Positions 55,112 through 64,000 of a stretch of DNA of 64,000 bases are shown piece after piece; the first letter of the stretch is position 1; each line of letters opens with the position of its first letter. The position numbers were made by a program, and so were the translations under genes. Under the pieces are notes generated by a model. That model saw only the letters and a list, made by a program, of their open reading frames with translations. It made no database searches and was not told the DNA's origin. This DNA comes from Dendrolimus kikuchii (lineage: Eukaryota; Arthropoda; Insecta; Lepidoptera; Lasiocampidae): positions 8,095,838-8,159,837 of the forward strand of contig CM034401.1 in NCBI GenBank assembly GCA_019925095.2, given 5' to 3'.

Positions 55112-55609
55112 TGACAGGGGTTTGGGACCAATATTTTATGTATAATTATGCCCTCCTTTTTTTAATTTAGTTCTGGTTTTTAATTTCAGATTTATTTTCA
55201 TACTGTAGCTTAGTTTTAGTATTTAATTGTAGCGTTACAACTTAGGCTCCAACAAAGACAAATTCCACGTACAAATGTGTATAAGCACATTTTGTTACCT
55301 GTAGGCATTTGAACTAATTGTAATTGTTGCCGGGCGGGCACATTTGCATTTGTGAAGTATAAAACGATGGCTTGATTGAGAGAGGGGGTCAGTTGAGCTA
55401 CAATTACGATCTAGGCGTGACGTGTGAACACTCGGGAATCTAATAGTGACGGACTTTGCGCGTTTTATTGAATTACGACCTTCTGCATTACGTTTGGATT
55501 TGTAGAATTCGGTTATGTTTGTACCTGTGTTATACGTGTTTGTATAGTTCTAATAAACTCTATAATAATTCTAACGGCATTTTAATTCGAGTCCCGCAAA
55601 CTCGTAACA
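55112..55609 (+). mobile_element. Putative solo LTR with core-promoter motifs
   Basis: Bounded approximately by TGACAGGGG and CTCGTAACA. It has TATAAAA (55358-55364), an arthropod initiator TCAGT (55389-55393) about 31 bases downstream, and AATAAA (55552-55557). The 3' part CGGCATTTTAATTCGAGTCC then CGCAAACTCGTAACA recurs reversed at 62.2 kb. No internal retroelement sequence flanks it. I find no target duplication, so the start is uncertain by tens of bases. Confidence 0.5.
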
Positions 55610-56349
55610 TTATTATTATACCTTTTTATAATAAAGAAGTTGTACTTTAAAAAAATTAGATACCGTAACAATGAAATAGTCTAAGATCATAACGGACCGT
55701 AAAGATGAACATGAGGTTTCTGTACCACGGTGAAATATGTGCTTGAATGTAAGCATATTGGAAAAAATAAATGGATATGTATTTTTTCTTTCCTTTTCTT
55801 TCAAGTCATACGTTGAAAATGTCTTTTTGAAATTTGAACTATGAAATAAAATAACGTTTGTGATAGATATTTGTAACTAAATTATTTTGTTGTGGTTTTG
55901 TAACTAAACGACAACAATATCGTATATCACCTCCATGGAACTATTTGTTGTGCATGGACTGTCACGTATTTACCCAATTAATTTTTAGTCATTTTTGCTA
56001 AACCGTTCGATGGTCAACGTTATTTCACTCTACTCTCAGCTTATTTTGATATGTATAGTTCTACAAAATAGTTATTCATAAAATATGTATTTCAAACACG
56101 AGTGAACATTCAAATTAGTAAGTGGAAATAGCCCTGAAAAAGCACTGAAACAATCGCGTTTGAGCAATGCTGGCGCCACGGGCGTTGATTGAGCCGAATT
56201 ACGTTTTGAGGAACACAATTGCATTAGGTAATGCACCACCCGCCTATGAAAAACGACATAATTTTTAAAGAGTTCTTTATACTGGAAACGCCACTGAATA
56301 TTTTTATATTGTAGATTCAATGAGGGTTTTGGGCCTTCCATATTTATAG
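55610..56349. other. No recognised feature
   Basis: An 89-codon minus-strand frame (56341-56072) has no recognised domain. Confidence 0.4.
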
Positions 56350-56480
56350 GGGAATGGACGATATGCCAGTTATGCTTGTCAGACGGAAATTAGCCGGTTT
56401 GACATACATGTCAATGTGCAGGTTTCAGCGTGATATAATTCAATCGCCGTCACCACGTTGTAATTGTAACACATAAATAT
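56350..56480 (-). mobile_element. SINE family B, partial and diverged
   Basis: GACATACATGTCAATGTGCA then GGTTTCAGCGTGATATAATT and CCGTCACCACGTTGTAATTG match the middle of family B reversed. Confidence 0.55.
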
Positions 56481-56714
56481 AATGAAACTGTATTGGTCTA
56501 TATCAATAAAGCATATTTGCAAATTTGCTATGGACCTAGTCTGGATTAAATAAATATTATTATTATTATTATATTGCAATGTCCGTTGCTGGACGAAGGC
56601 ATGGAAAATATTTAATTTTCTGAATTAAACTGTTTCGTCAGTTGTATCGCTAGCTGAATATCATTTGTATTTTTATTTTTATTCTATGATGAAATTTATG
56701 TCAGATGAAAAATT

Positions 56715-56766
56715 TATCTATTATATCTATAGTATATATAATAATATACTATAGATATAATAGATA
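56715..56766. repeat. 23-bp perfect hairpin
   Basis: TATCTATTATATCTATAGTA-type left arm (56715-56737) is perfectly complementary to 56744-56766 with a 6-base loop (ATAATA). AT-rich throughout, so it may have grown from simple sequence. Confidence 0.8.
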
Positions 56767-58586
56767 TATACATATTATAAAAGTGTGTATTATGAATTAA
56801 AACAAAGTTTTCTTTAATTTTGTTTGCATTATCCATTAACAATTTTAGAATCGCGTTTTTTAAATTAAGAATAAAAGAATCGTTTTTAGTAATGGCGGCA
56901 TAAAAGTCAGCATAGAACGGAGCAAAGGTATAAAACGACTATATAATTATACAAGAAATCAAAATGCGATTACTTTCGTAAAGTCACATGTTGCTATTGA
57001 TAAACTGAATACAAGTACCTACAGTGCACAGCACATGGCCACATATCGTAATTTTGGTTTCCAATATTAAAATTATACCAAAGATCCTACGTAAATTCAA
57101 TAGCGAATCCAATAGTACCTTTATACATTTATCAGTTAAAAACGTAGGAATTCTTAATTTTCATTTCCTAAAGTACTAAATACAAGTAGAGAAGGCACCA
57201 ACACATTATAGCACTTAAATAAACTCGTTTTAACATGAATGTAGGTAGGTACAATTTTAAAGGTATAAACATAGATAAAACGTAAACATTGTAGTAAAAG
57301 TAAATCAATCAGTTAATTTACTAACTAAGAAAGTTATGCCATATCTTGTAACCCTACATCTTTGTAAGCCACATTAGCCTGTTCCCAGCTGAATAATGTT
57401 CATTTTCGGTCGAAAATTTTCGGATTTCGTGTAATTGTGATTTACTACCACGGATCTGATATCCGATAAACTTATCAGGCGTATAGTTGGGCTTTGAAAT
57501 CTGACTTTTCGCTTACACGAAATTTATTGGCTATATTTCTATATGGTCGAATGTTTCAACATTGTTAGGAGAAGAAATTATTACTTTTATTGTGGTTCTT
57601 GAAAGGTTGTGTAGAAGAATTCGCCCCTTGCGGTAATACTCTTAGTCGTAGTACATGTAAGAACTACGTAATTGGACGTGTTTGATTGAGTTATTTTCTT
57701 TACCAGGCTATTCCGGGTTAGTGTATTTTTAGACACTGTTTCTTACGTTAAAGTTAAAACTGAGCAATGACCTTTGACTTTTCTCACTTGTACCATCGTC
57801 ATATTAATAATATTTTTGAAACTTTTTTAGCCCCGGTAGTGAATTCTTTTGATGGAAATAAAAAAGCCTGACATCGTGAATTTAATAATAATTTAAACAC
57901 TGTGCTCATACAGATAGAGTTGGAAATGTTTTGAAGTTTTGAGAAGTTCATAAATCAAATTGAAACTAAAGCATTTGTTTCCTATTTTAGTTATAATAAG
58001 CCTCTCGTGTCATTTGTTCAAAATTAAAACATGGAATCTGAATAATATGTGTTACAATATATCTTAAATATGTAATATTTTGCATTAAAATATAAAATAA
58101 TTTTTGAGCTTGGAAAAAATATAAAAATAATAAAACTTATAATTATCCTAATACTCCTGATACTCTATATTTATCTCATTCTCTCGTAGGCTACTTTTTT
58201 GAAGTTTCACTTCTGCCGTGTGGGAATTGCACACACATATTTTGTTTTCTCAGAATTTCTGCATTTTATCTAATCCACCATCTACTTCAATATAATGTGG
58301 TATTATGCGTAAGAGTCATTACAAAGTATGAGGAAAGCCCCCCTTATTTTCCATAAACGCTATCACAACTTGCGGCCTTAGTGGTATTAATCGTGTTTCC
58401 GCTTGTTTAAGATCCTTACAAACAGAGTTCCTTTTCTATTTGGTACAAAACAAAATGGTTTAACTAGAAAAATATATCATTACTTAGTGAAACAGAACGA
58501 TAATGAGCCAGCAACAAGTAAACAGTCACAATTATTTATTAATGTTATACCCAATTTAGACATTTATGTTCATACTTTTAAATAGA
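56767..58586. other. Long AT-rich stretch
   Basis: A loose inverted pair TTTCGTGTAA (about 57426) and TTACACGAAA (about 57513) flanks GATATCCGATAAACTTATCA, perhaps an old MITE. Otherwise no gene or repeat supported. Confidence 0.4.
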
Positions 58587-59276
58587 ATTATTTCATAAAA
58601 CTAAGTTTTAACGGTTTTAAGCACGGTGATTTATCTGATTTTTATTATTCTGACATTTCGCTGGATAAACCCAATCACTACATCACATTTGATAAACCAC
58701 AAATCCTCGCAAAAGAGAATCGTTTCATATCTAGTATGATGCGTGAGGCTATTGAATTTAACACCCAAATTTCGATAGAGAAGATGATTGGCAAGTACCA
58801 TCTGTTTGGGATCCGATTATCAAAAATATTAAGATTCAAACCCAGAAAAAACCAACTGCCAAACCTCAAGATATTGTGAGCTCTTTCTGCGTGCACCGGA
58901 ACACAAACCAACTTGATTGACAATTTCTTTTTATTTTACCTCCCATCCATTTTAATATTATATAAAATTATTAGAGCTAGGGATGTTTGCTGAAGAGTTT
59001 TTTGCGCCGCTTCTTCTCTTCAAGCCGCAACATGTTGCAACACGGTGGTAAATTAGGTTAAGGTCCCATAGAGTAAATAATAACTACAGACAAAATTAAA
59101 ACTAAATAATTAAAATGAACAAGTTGATATCTTTGTCTTCATGATCACGGCTACTGAAAAGTAGCCGAAACGTCGGAATAATAAAAATCAAATAAATTAC
59201 CTCGCTTAAAACCGTTAAAACTTAGTTTTATTATCTTAAGTTTTCGCGACTAGTATATAGCCGCGAAAACTTAAGA
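58587..59276 (+). pseudogene. Penelope-like element remnant between inverted terminal fragments
   Basis: In plus orientation, 58714-58850 reads ENRFISSMMREAIEF and, one frame away, HPNFDREDDWQVPSVWDPII. The REAIEI.KHPNFNREDG..LS..W.P(V/I)I pattern marks, from memory, the region next to the GIY-YIG endonuclease in Penelope-like proteins. The terminal repeat follows at 59138-59276 (CATGATCACGGCTACTGAAA, AGCCGAAACGTCGGAATAAT, AACCGTTAAAACTTAGTTTT). A matching copy lies reversed at 58587-58668. RT and the GIY-YIG motif itself are not seen and the frame is shifted, so it is dead. Confidence 0.6.
59234..59276. repeat. 15-bp perfect hairpin at the Penelope-like terminus
   Basis: TCTTAAGTTTTCGCG (59234-59248) pairs with CGCGAAAACTTAAGA (59262-59276) around a 13-base loop. 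Half of it occurs in the related fragments at 29.2 and 61.3 kb. Confidence 0.8.
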
Positions 59277-59461
59277 AAATATTATACCATTATTTCATTT
59301 AATATTTCAGTGGAGAGCCGTAACATATTTCGTTAGCAGTCTAGATAATTTATCATTATGAGCCTTATCCTTTTTGCTTGTTTCATCTACTATTATAATA
59401 TTCAATTAACAGCAATGATACAGCTGTTAATTGAATATTTTATTTTTGTTATTCCATTTCT

Positions 59462-59690
59462 TATGTAAGAAAGAAAGGAAGAGAGACTTTATTTGCAGAA
59501 ATAGCGACGTAATTACATTCCTTATACATTAATATACACAGAGCATATTTTGAGAATTTGTACGCCGCATTTTCAACAAACAAGGTTTGCACTCGCCATA
59601 TTGCTGTGCCGGAATTATATCCGACACAACGCTGATTTTCACTGCAAACCTTCCTTTTGGCGTAAGACCAAAACGACCCAATTTTGTTAA
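59462..59690 (-). mobile_element. LINE 3' end, family C, most complete
   Basis: Reversed, GGGTCGTTTTGGTCTTACGC, CCAAAAGGAAGGTTTGCAGT, CAGCGTTGTGTCGGATATAA, AAAATGCGGCGTACAAATTC and AATAAAGTCTCTCTTCC then a CTTTC-rich tail. The polyadenylation-like AATAAAG near the end supports LINE origin. Confidence 0.65.
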
Positions 59691-60079
59691 ATAATAATAA
59701 TTAATAAAACTAATTCTTCTTGTGTAATAGCCAGTTAGTAAATTTAAAAAAAACCAACAATAAAATACTTTGTTACTTAAATGTTAAAATAAATATCCAT
59801 GTAACAACTTGTATCGAATCATCTATTCGAATACAATTCGATAGAGTGATGGCCGAGAATTACCACAAGAAAGCGGACAAACGGACAATAACCTTTAAGC
59901 ATGTCAGAGGAGCAACCAAATTTACTTCTGTACCCAATTATCTAGATGCATGGGAATAGGTACATAAGTTATTTAAGTCATTTACTTCAAAATATATATA
60001 GGTATAAAATATTAACTAGTACATTGTTTTTTTTTATTATACAGTATTCTACCCACTCGTACAATATCTTAAGACTAAG
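59691..60079. other. No recognised feature
   Basis: AT-rich. A 79-codon frame (59720-59959, plus) is Lys/Asn-rich with no domain. Confidence 0.4.
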
Positions 60080-60185
60080 AGCCGATTTTTCAATCACCAT
60101 ATAAAAGTTATTCATAGAATGAACTATAGCATGGAAAAATTATAAATATGAGTTGCATTAATAAATCAGTTGAATGGTATTAACA
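60080..60185 (+). mobile_element. MITE-like repeat M
   Basis: GCCGATTTTTCAATCACCAT then ATAAAAGTTATTCATAGAAT recurs at 61.64 kb as GCCCATTTTTCAATCACCAG then ATAAAAGTTATTCATAGGAT. Likely one terminus of a short DNA element. The opposite end is not seen. Confidence 0.55.
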
Positions 60186-60404
60186 TTATATATTTATCTA
60201 TAAACATTTACATTTTTTTAAATATCTATTTGTATGTTATATATATTAACTATATATCTATTTAAAATATAAAACATTTATATATACTGTATATGTACTA
60301 TTTATTACTAGAATGTAAGAAATTGTACTATGTATTATGTATGTAGTATACATACATACCATCGTCATTATAATCTCAATTCATTCCTTGGGGTTGTGTG
60401 GAAG

Positions 60405-60512
60405 AGATCGCTTTTTAGCGATAAGACCGCCTTTTGTGCATAATAAGACATAGTTTTAGTCTGTAAGTTTTTTTTTGTATTGGTGTACAATAAAGAGTTA
60501 TTGATTGATTGT
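60405..60512 (+). mobile_element. LINE 3' UTR end
   Basis: TAGCGATAAGACCGCCTTTT and GTACAATAAAGAGTTATTGA, with a (TTGA)n tail, matching 34.5-34.6 kb. No coding attached. Confidence 0.6.
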
Positions 60513-60945
60513 TGGTAAGGTTCCCAGAAGGCTGGCTACGTTACCTTTCCAGATATCCATACTTATCCGTTGTCAGAGATAAAAAGCAAAAAGCTTTAAG
60601 CCTTTACATTTCATGAAGTATTTATATCATGATAAGCTATAACGCAAAACTTTATTAAGCCCTTAAATGTCAACGTCTCGGTATGTCGCTACTTCTTTTA
60701 TTAATTAATAACAATTAAACCTTACTATTGAAAAATTTCAAAATTCGTTCAGTAATTAATTTTGGGATGCCATTTATATTTCGCTTTATAATTGGGTCAC
60801 TGTCACAGTCCGTATCCCGCCGGACAGCGAAGCCCATCTGTCATTCTTGTTCCACTGCTCATATTATTGCTATTGTTTTGACAGATTTAAAGTGCTATCG
60901 ACGAGTATTTCATTTACAATTAAAAGCTGAAAATTAAATATTTTA
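60513..60945. other. No recognised feature
   Basis: Single-copy-looking sequence. Confidence 0.45.
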
Positions 60946-61135
60946 TACTGGTTGAACCGTGTCCACTTCGCTGGGTGTCAAAAAAAAATTCATCACAATA
61001 AATATAGCCTATGTCATTCAGGAATAATGTAGCTTTCTACTGGAGCAAGAATTTTTAAAATTGGTTCCGTACTTCAAGATTATTTCCTACAAACAGACAC
61101 CATTTTTAAGTCTTTATAATATTAGTGTAGATATA
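60946..61135 (-). mobile_element. Mini-Helitron-like element
   Basis: Minus-strand start ATCTACACTAATATTATAAA, then GGTGTCTGTTTGTAGGAAAT, ACCAATTTTAAAAATTCTTG and a GCGAAGTGGACACGG end. It has the same layout as 28.2-28.5 kb, with a diverged 3' end lacking a clear CTAG. Confidence 0.6.
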
Positions 61136-61139
61136 ATAA

Positions 61140-61450
61140 AATACCACAGTTCTCCTCGCTGCTACTCCGCGGGTCAATCACTGAGCTGTAGCTCTATTTT
61201 AATTGCATAAAAACTTAATTAGGCTTTTTTTTATAAGTACAACCATCTAACGGTTACAAGTGCGGCAATTTATTTAATTTTTATTTCGACGTTTCGGCCT
61301 CCAGTTTTGTGTACTAGTCGGGAAAACTTAATACTAGTTCTATATATATAAACCTTCAGTGAAAAATTATCTAACTGATGGTGAAAATCGCTTAAAGATT
61401 CGTTGCGTGGCTTAGGAGGAGTTATTAGATATACAGACAGACAGAGAGAC
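61140..61450 (+). mobile_element. Dispersed repeat family L interrupted by a Penelope-like piece
   Basis: Left part up to CATAAAAACTTAATTAGGCT and right part from AAACCTTCAGTGAAAAATTA match the continuous copy at 11.46-11.70 kb. The 118 bases between (61231-61348) are the guest described separately. Confidence 0.6.
61231..61348 (-). mobile_element. Penelope-like terminal-repeat fragment, nested
   Basis: Reversed: TTAAGTTTTCCCGACTAGTA, CACAAAACTGGAGGCCGAAA, CGTCGAAATAAAAATTAAAT, TTGCCGCACTTGTAACCGTT. The GAAACGTCG and CTAGT landmarks match 59.1-59.3 kb. Confidence 0.6.
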
Positions 61451-61538
61451 ACAGACGTAGAAACCGACTTTATTTATAATAATAAAAAATAAATATGCTA
61501 GTTGAAGTTGTAGTAACTTACGGTCTAATTCAGAAAGA

Positions 61539-61599
61539 GTTATAGTAAGTTTGAACGCTTCTTTAAGAACCATAAAGAAGCGTTCAAACTTACTATAAC
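61539..61599. repeat. 27-bp perfect hairpin
   Basis: 61539-61565 (GTTATAGTAAGTTTGAACGC then TTCTTTA) is an exact reverse complement of 61573-61599, with a 7-base loop (AGAACCA). No mismatches. It lies between a family L element and MITE-like repeat M. Confidence 0.85.
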
Positions 61600-61639
61600 G
61601 CACTATGAATAGGACAGTGGCTGTGATGTATTCGCGTCT

Positions 61640-61745
61640 AAGGGCCCATTTTTCAATCACCAGATAAAAGTTATTCATAGGATACAATACAACATGAAAA
61701 AATTAAAAATTACAGTTGCATGAATTCAACAGTTGAATTCTTATA
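61640..61745 (+). mobile_element. MITE-like repeat M
   Basis: GCCCATTTTTCAATCACCAG then ATAAAAGTTATTCATAGGAT, then TACAGTTGCATGAATTCAAC. Pairs with the copy at 60.08 kb. Confidence 0.55.
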
Positions 61746-62205
61746 CTTTTAAATTCAGTAAAGTTATAATTTATTCGACCGATAAATTTTATCTGATTTT
61801 TTATTAATGTAATTGAGTAGGCATGAAAACATGCGGCTTACAGTTTTTTTTTACCTAATATGTATATTTATAAAGATTGGAGAGTTATTTGGTAATTGAA
61901 ATTGACAAAACTAAATAGTCACTTCCCATTGCGTTAAGTATAAATAACTTATTTTTTTGCTGAAACAATTAACATTTATTTTCGCTTTTTGCAGGTAAGC
62001 ATTTTCGCGCTGAGCTGTACATTAAGAGTCTTGTGCCACTATATCTGTAAGTGCTGGCGTATTAATTAATCATTTTGATGTATTGCCGTATTGTAGTGAA
62101 TTATTTCTAGGCGTTTAATATGAGAGAATAAATTTGATGAACAGGCCACATTTCTTTCATAAAGTAGAAATATTTCCTACCAATATTTGTCACTTTGTAT
62201 AAATA
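61746..62205. other. No recognised feature
   Basis: AT-rich spacer. Confidence 0.45.
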
Positions 62206-62275
62206 TTGTTACGAGTGCGGGACTCGAATTAAAATGCCGTTGCAATTGCTATAGAATTTATTAGAATTTATTAAA
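62206..62275 (-). mobile_element. LTR-end fragment
   Basis: TGTTACGAGTGCGGGACTCG then AATTAAAATGCCGTTGCAAT is the reverse of the end of the putative LTR at 55.1-55.6 kb. Confidence 0.5.
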
Positions 62276-62287
62276 AAGAATAAAATT

Positions 62288-62680
62288 TGTATGCCTCTAC
62301 ATACCACTGCATTATATGACAAAAACGTGCTTGGTATGGCACCAAGAATATATAATAAGTTACCGTGTAATATAATGCAAGAAAATAATTTTAATATGTT
62401 TAAACAAAAATTATTCGAGTGGTTGGTCAAAAAATCCTATTACAGTGTCCAAGAATATTTAAGTGAGAGATAAAAATTTAGAACATATTGTGTTGTTTGA
62501 AATAAAATAAAATATGTATAAAGCATCAAATTAAATATTACAGTTTACAGATATAGGTTAAGTAGTATTAATATTGCGATGCTACTAAAGGCAATCTAAG
62601 TAATAAGGTCTCAGTTACATTGTATAATAACCTATGTACCACTTAGTTCGCAATAAAAATGATATGATTTGATTTTTTTG
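62288..62680 (+). pseudogene. LINE polyprotein C-terminus with 3' UTR
   Basis: A 60-codon frame (62291-62473) reads PLHTTALYDKNVLGMAPRIY, NKLPCNIMQENNFNMFKQKL and FEWLVKKSYYSVQEYLSER then stop. The (K/N)xLP.....xFKxxLxxWLxxxxYYSVxEYL layout is the usual C-terminus of Jockey/CR1-type LINE reverse transcriptases. A 3' UTR follows to GCAATAAAAATGATATGATT, with a TTTGATTT end. The frame is intact but the polymerase core is missing, so this is a 5'-truncated insertion. Confidence 0.75.
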
Positions 62681-62957
62681 ATGGTGAAGAAAAAGGTCAA
62701 GAGTACTATTTCTCTCTTTTCTTAAAAATAGAGGCGGTATGAAATTAAAAATTAAACTAGTTACTTACTCTTCCGGTTACTGGGCTACATTTTAAGTTTT
62801 TGCGAATAATACAATACTGAACGCCATCCTTATATTATATACAGTAGTTTAGGAGGTTGGATGGATTTTAGTTGTACCTTTAGGCAAAAACTACGGAGCG
62901 AATTTTGATGAAAATTTACCGTGATAAAGCTGATACATCATAATAGTACAAATATTG

Positions 62958-63109
62958 TAATTTATAAAGATACATACATACATACATACATAACTTCACG
63001 CCAGTTCCCTTGCGGGGTAGGCACGAACAACAGAGCGCCATTTAGGCCCATTCTTACACACCTCACTTGCTTCTTTGACATTCATAACTCATTCATAATT
63101 TATAAAGAT
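62958..63109 (-). mobile_element. 5'-truncated LINE tail with 14-bp target duplication
   Basis: TAATTTATAAAGAT occurs exactly at 62958-62971 and 63096-63109. Between them lies, reversed, the (ATGT)n end and the last about 35 codons of the KVDGCRSRGR-type LINE (ACTTCACGCCAGTTCCCTTG, CACACCTCACTTGCTTCTTT). The perfect duplication suggests a recent insertion by target-primed reverse transcription. Confidence 0.85.
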
Positions 63110-64000
63110 GTTGTACAAATTTGCCAAAATATAATGATTAAAGATCCAGTAGAAGTTTTGTCGGGTTATTCCTTCTTCAACCCACGAAATCTAATCCTAG
63201 ATAAAAGAAAATCTTAAATCTACCCAAACCTATTGTCATGTGTCCAGTAACGAGCAGTGCTGATGCTGGAGGGTTGAGGTTAATAACGCCCGTCATCGTA
63301 CGAATTTAGATGTGATTAACAATTCTAACCACATTGCGAACTTTCAGCATAGAGGCAGTCGAAGTCACAGGCTGCCGCTAGCATTAAGATATACATATAT
63401 CGAGAAGTTAGAAATTGTCGTTAAGAGGAATATTCCGATACGTTCACAATCCAATAATATTATCCAAATATACATAAGCAACGTTGAACACTTAATCCCT
63501 TACGTTGTATTGAACTGAAATGTTTGTGTTGGCGCCAAAATGTATTTCAAAGCAAATGGATACGTCAATCTTGTTCAAAGCCAATAGTCATGGTACGGCC
63601 AGTTCATATCATGTACCTATATAACGTTTATCGTCCCAAAAGTTTTTAGGGTGCCGTAGATATTTTGTCAAGAACGGGATTCTTATGGAAATCGTCTTAT
63701 GCGGAGGCCTACAGCGGTCGCTTTCGCAGATTCATATGATGAACTTGACAAGTATCTAAATAAAGTGGATGTGTATGCTATGTCTTAAACTACTAGTATA
63801 AGTAGACACGTGTCAATTTTACAAAACGACTCCTCATAAGCAGCCGGTTTAGGTAGGTTTAGCTACAGTAATTAGCGTCAATAAACCGCCAATTAATGTC
63901 AATAACAAGTCATTAAGGAACATCTTTATGGTTTTTAAATAACTAATGATCCCAAAATTTACATTATATTTTTTTCAGTTCTCGGTTATATTTATCGAGG
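63110..64000. other. No recognised gene; one family F phrase
   Basis: AGTTTTTAGGGTGCCGTAGA then TATTTTGTCAAGAACGGGAT at 63.64-63.70 kb belongs to family F. A 68-codon frame (63312-63518) is unassigned. Confidence 0.4.

Noticed and set aside
56072..56341. 89-codon minus-strand frame
   Set aside because: No domain recognised and no splice sites of quality; cannot be separated from chance.

Overview
This is AT-rich eukaryotic DNA, most likely from a moth or butterfly. I find no gene of known function. No compact gene arrangement, operon, CRISPR array, rRNA or functional tRNA gene is visible. The host is inferred from the repeat mix: Helitron ends of the type seen in Lepidoptera (CTATACTAATATATAAAGC at one end, GAAGTCGCGGGCAGAAGCTAG at the other), tRNA-derived SINEs, several 5'-truncated LINE types, a Penelope-like element and pogo-like debris. 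The window reads as a long intron or intergenic block that has collected transposons repeatedly.

Layout. 1-6.3 kb: AT-rich DNA with LINE remnants at 1.9, 4.6-5.3 and 5.9-6.2 kb. 6.6-13.8 kb: a GC-rich island, five copies of a 310-bp repeat (family A), a SINE split by a Helitron, two Helitron-like copies in tandem, and three LINE tails. 13.9-31.5 kb: sparser SINEs (families B and D), Helitron fragments, a family with GAAGTCGGTT ends at 24 kb, and a three-unit tandem array at 29.8-30.4 kb. 31.5-44.4 kb: a LINE tail with a perfect target-site duplication at 35.2 kb, a long foldback element interrupted by a mini-Helitron at 38.3-38.8 kb, two further Helitron-like copies, a possible host exon at 41.0-41.25 kb, and three RT pseudogenes. 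44.4-56 kb: SINEs, one holding a family A copy, plus one putative solo LTR. 56-64 kb: perfect hairpins, a Penelope-like remnant, a LINE C-terminal ORF with its 3' UTR, and a LINE tail with a 14-bp target-site duplication.

Nothing here acts as a coordinated gene system. Nearly all longer open frames are decayed retrotransposon C-termini or lie inside family A repeats. Three short frames (13.99-14.19 kb minus, 18.84-19.14 kb minus, 41.04-41.25 kb minus) lie outside recognised repeats and are weak candidates for host exons. The most informative content is the nesting, which gives a relative insertion order, and the abundant family A repeat, whose class I could not settle from its ends.
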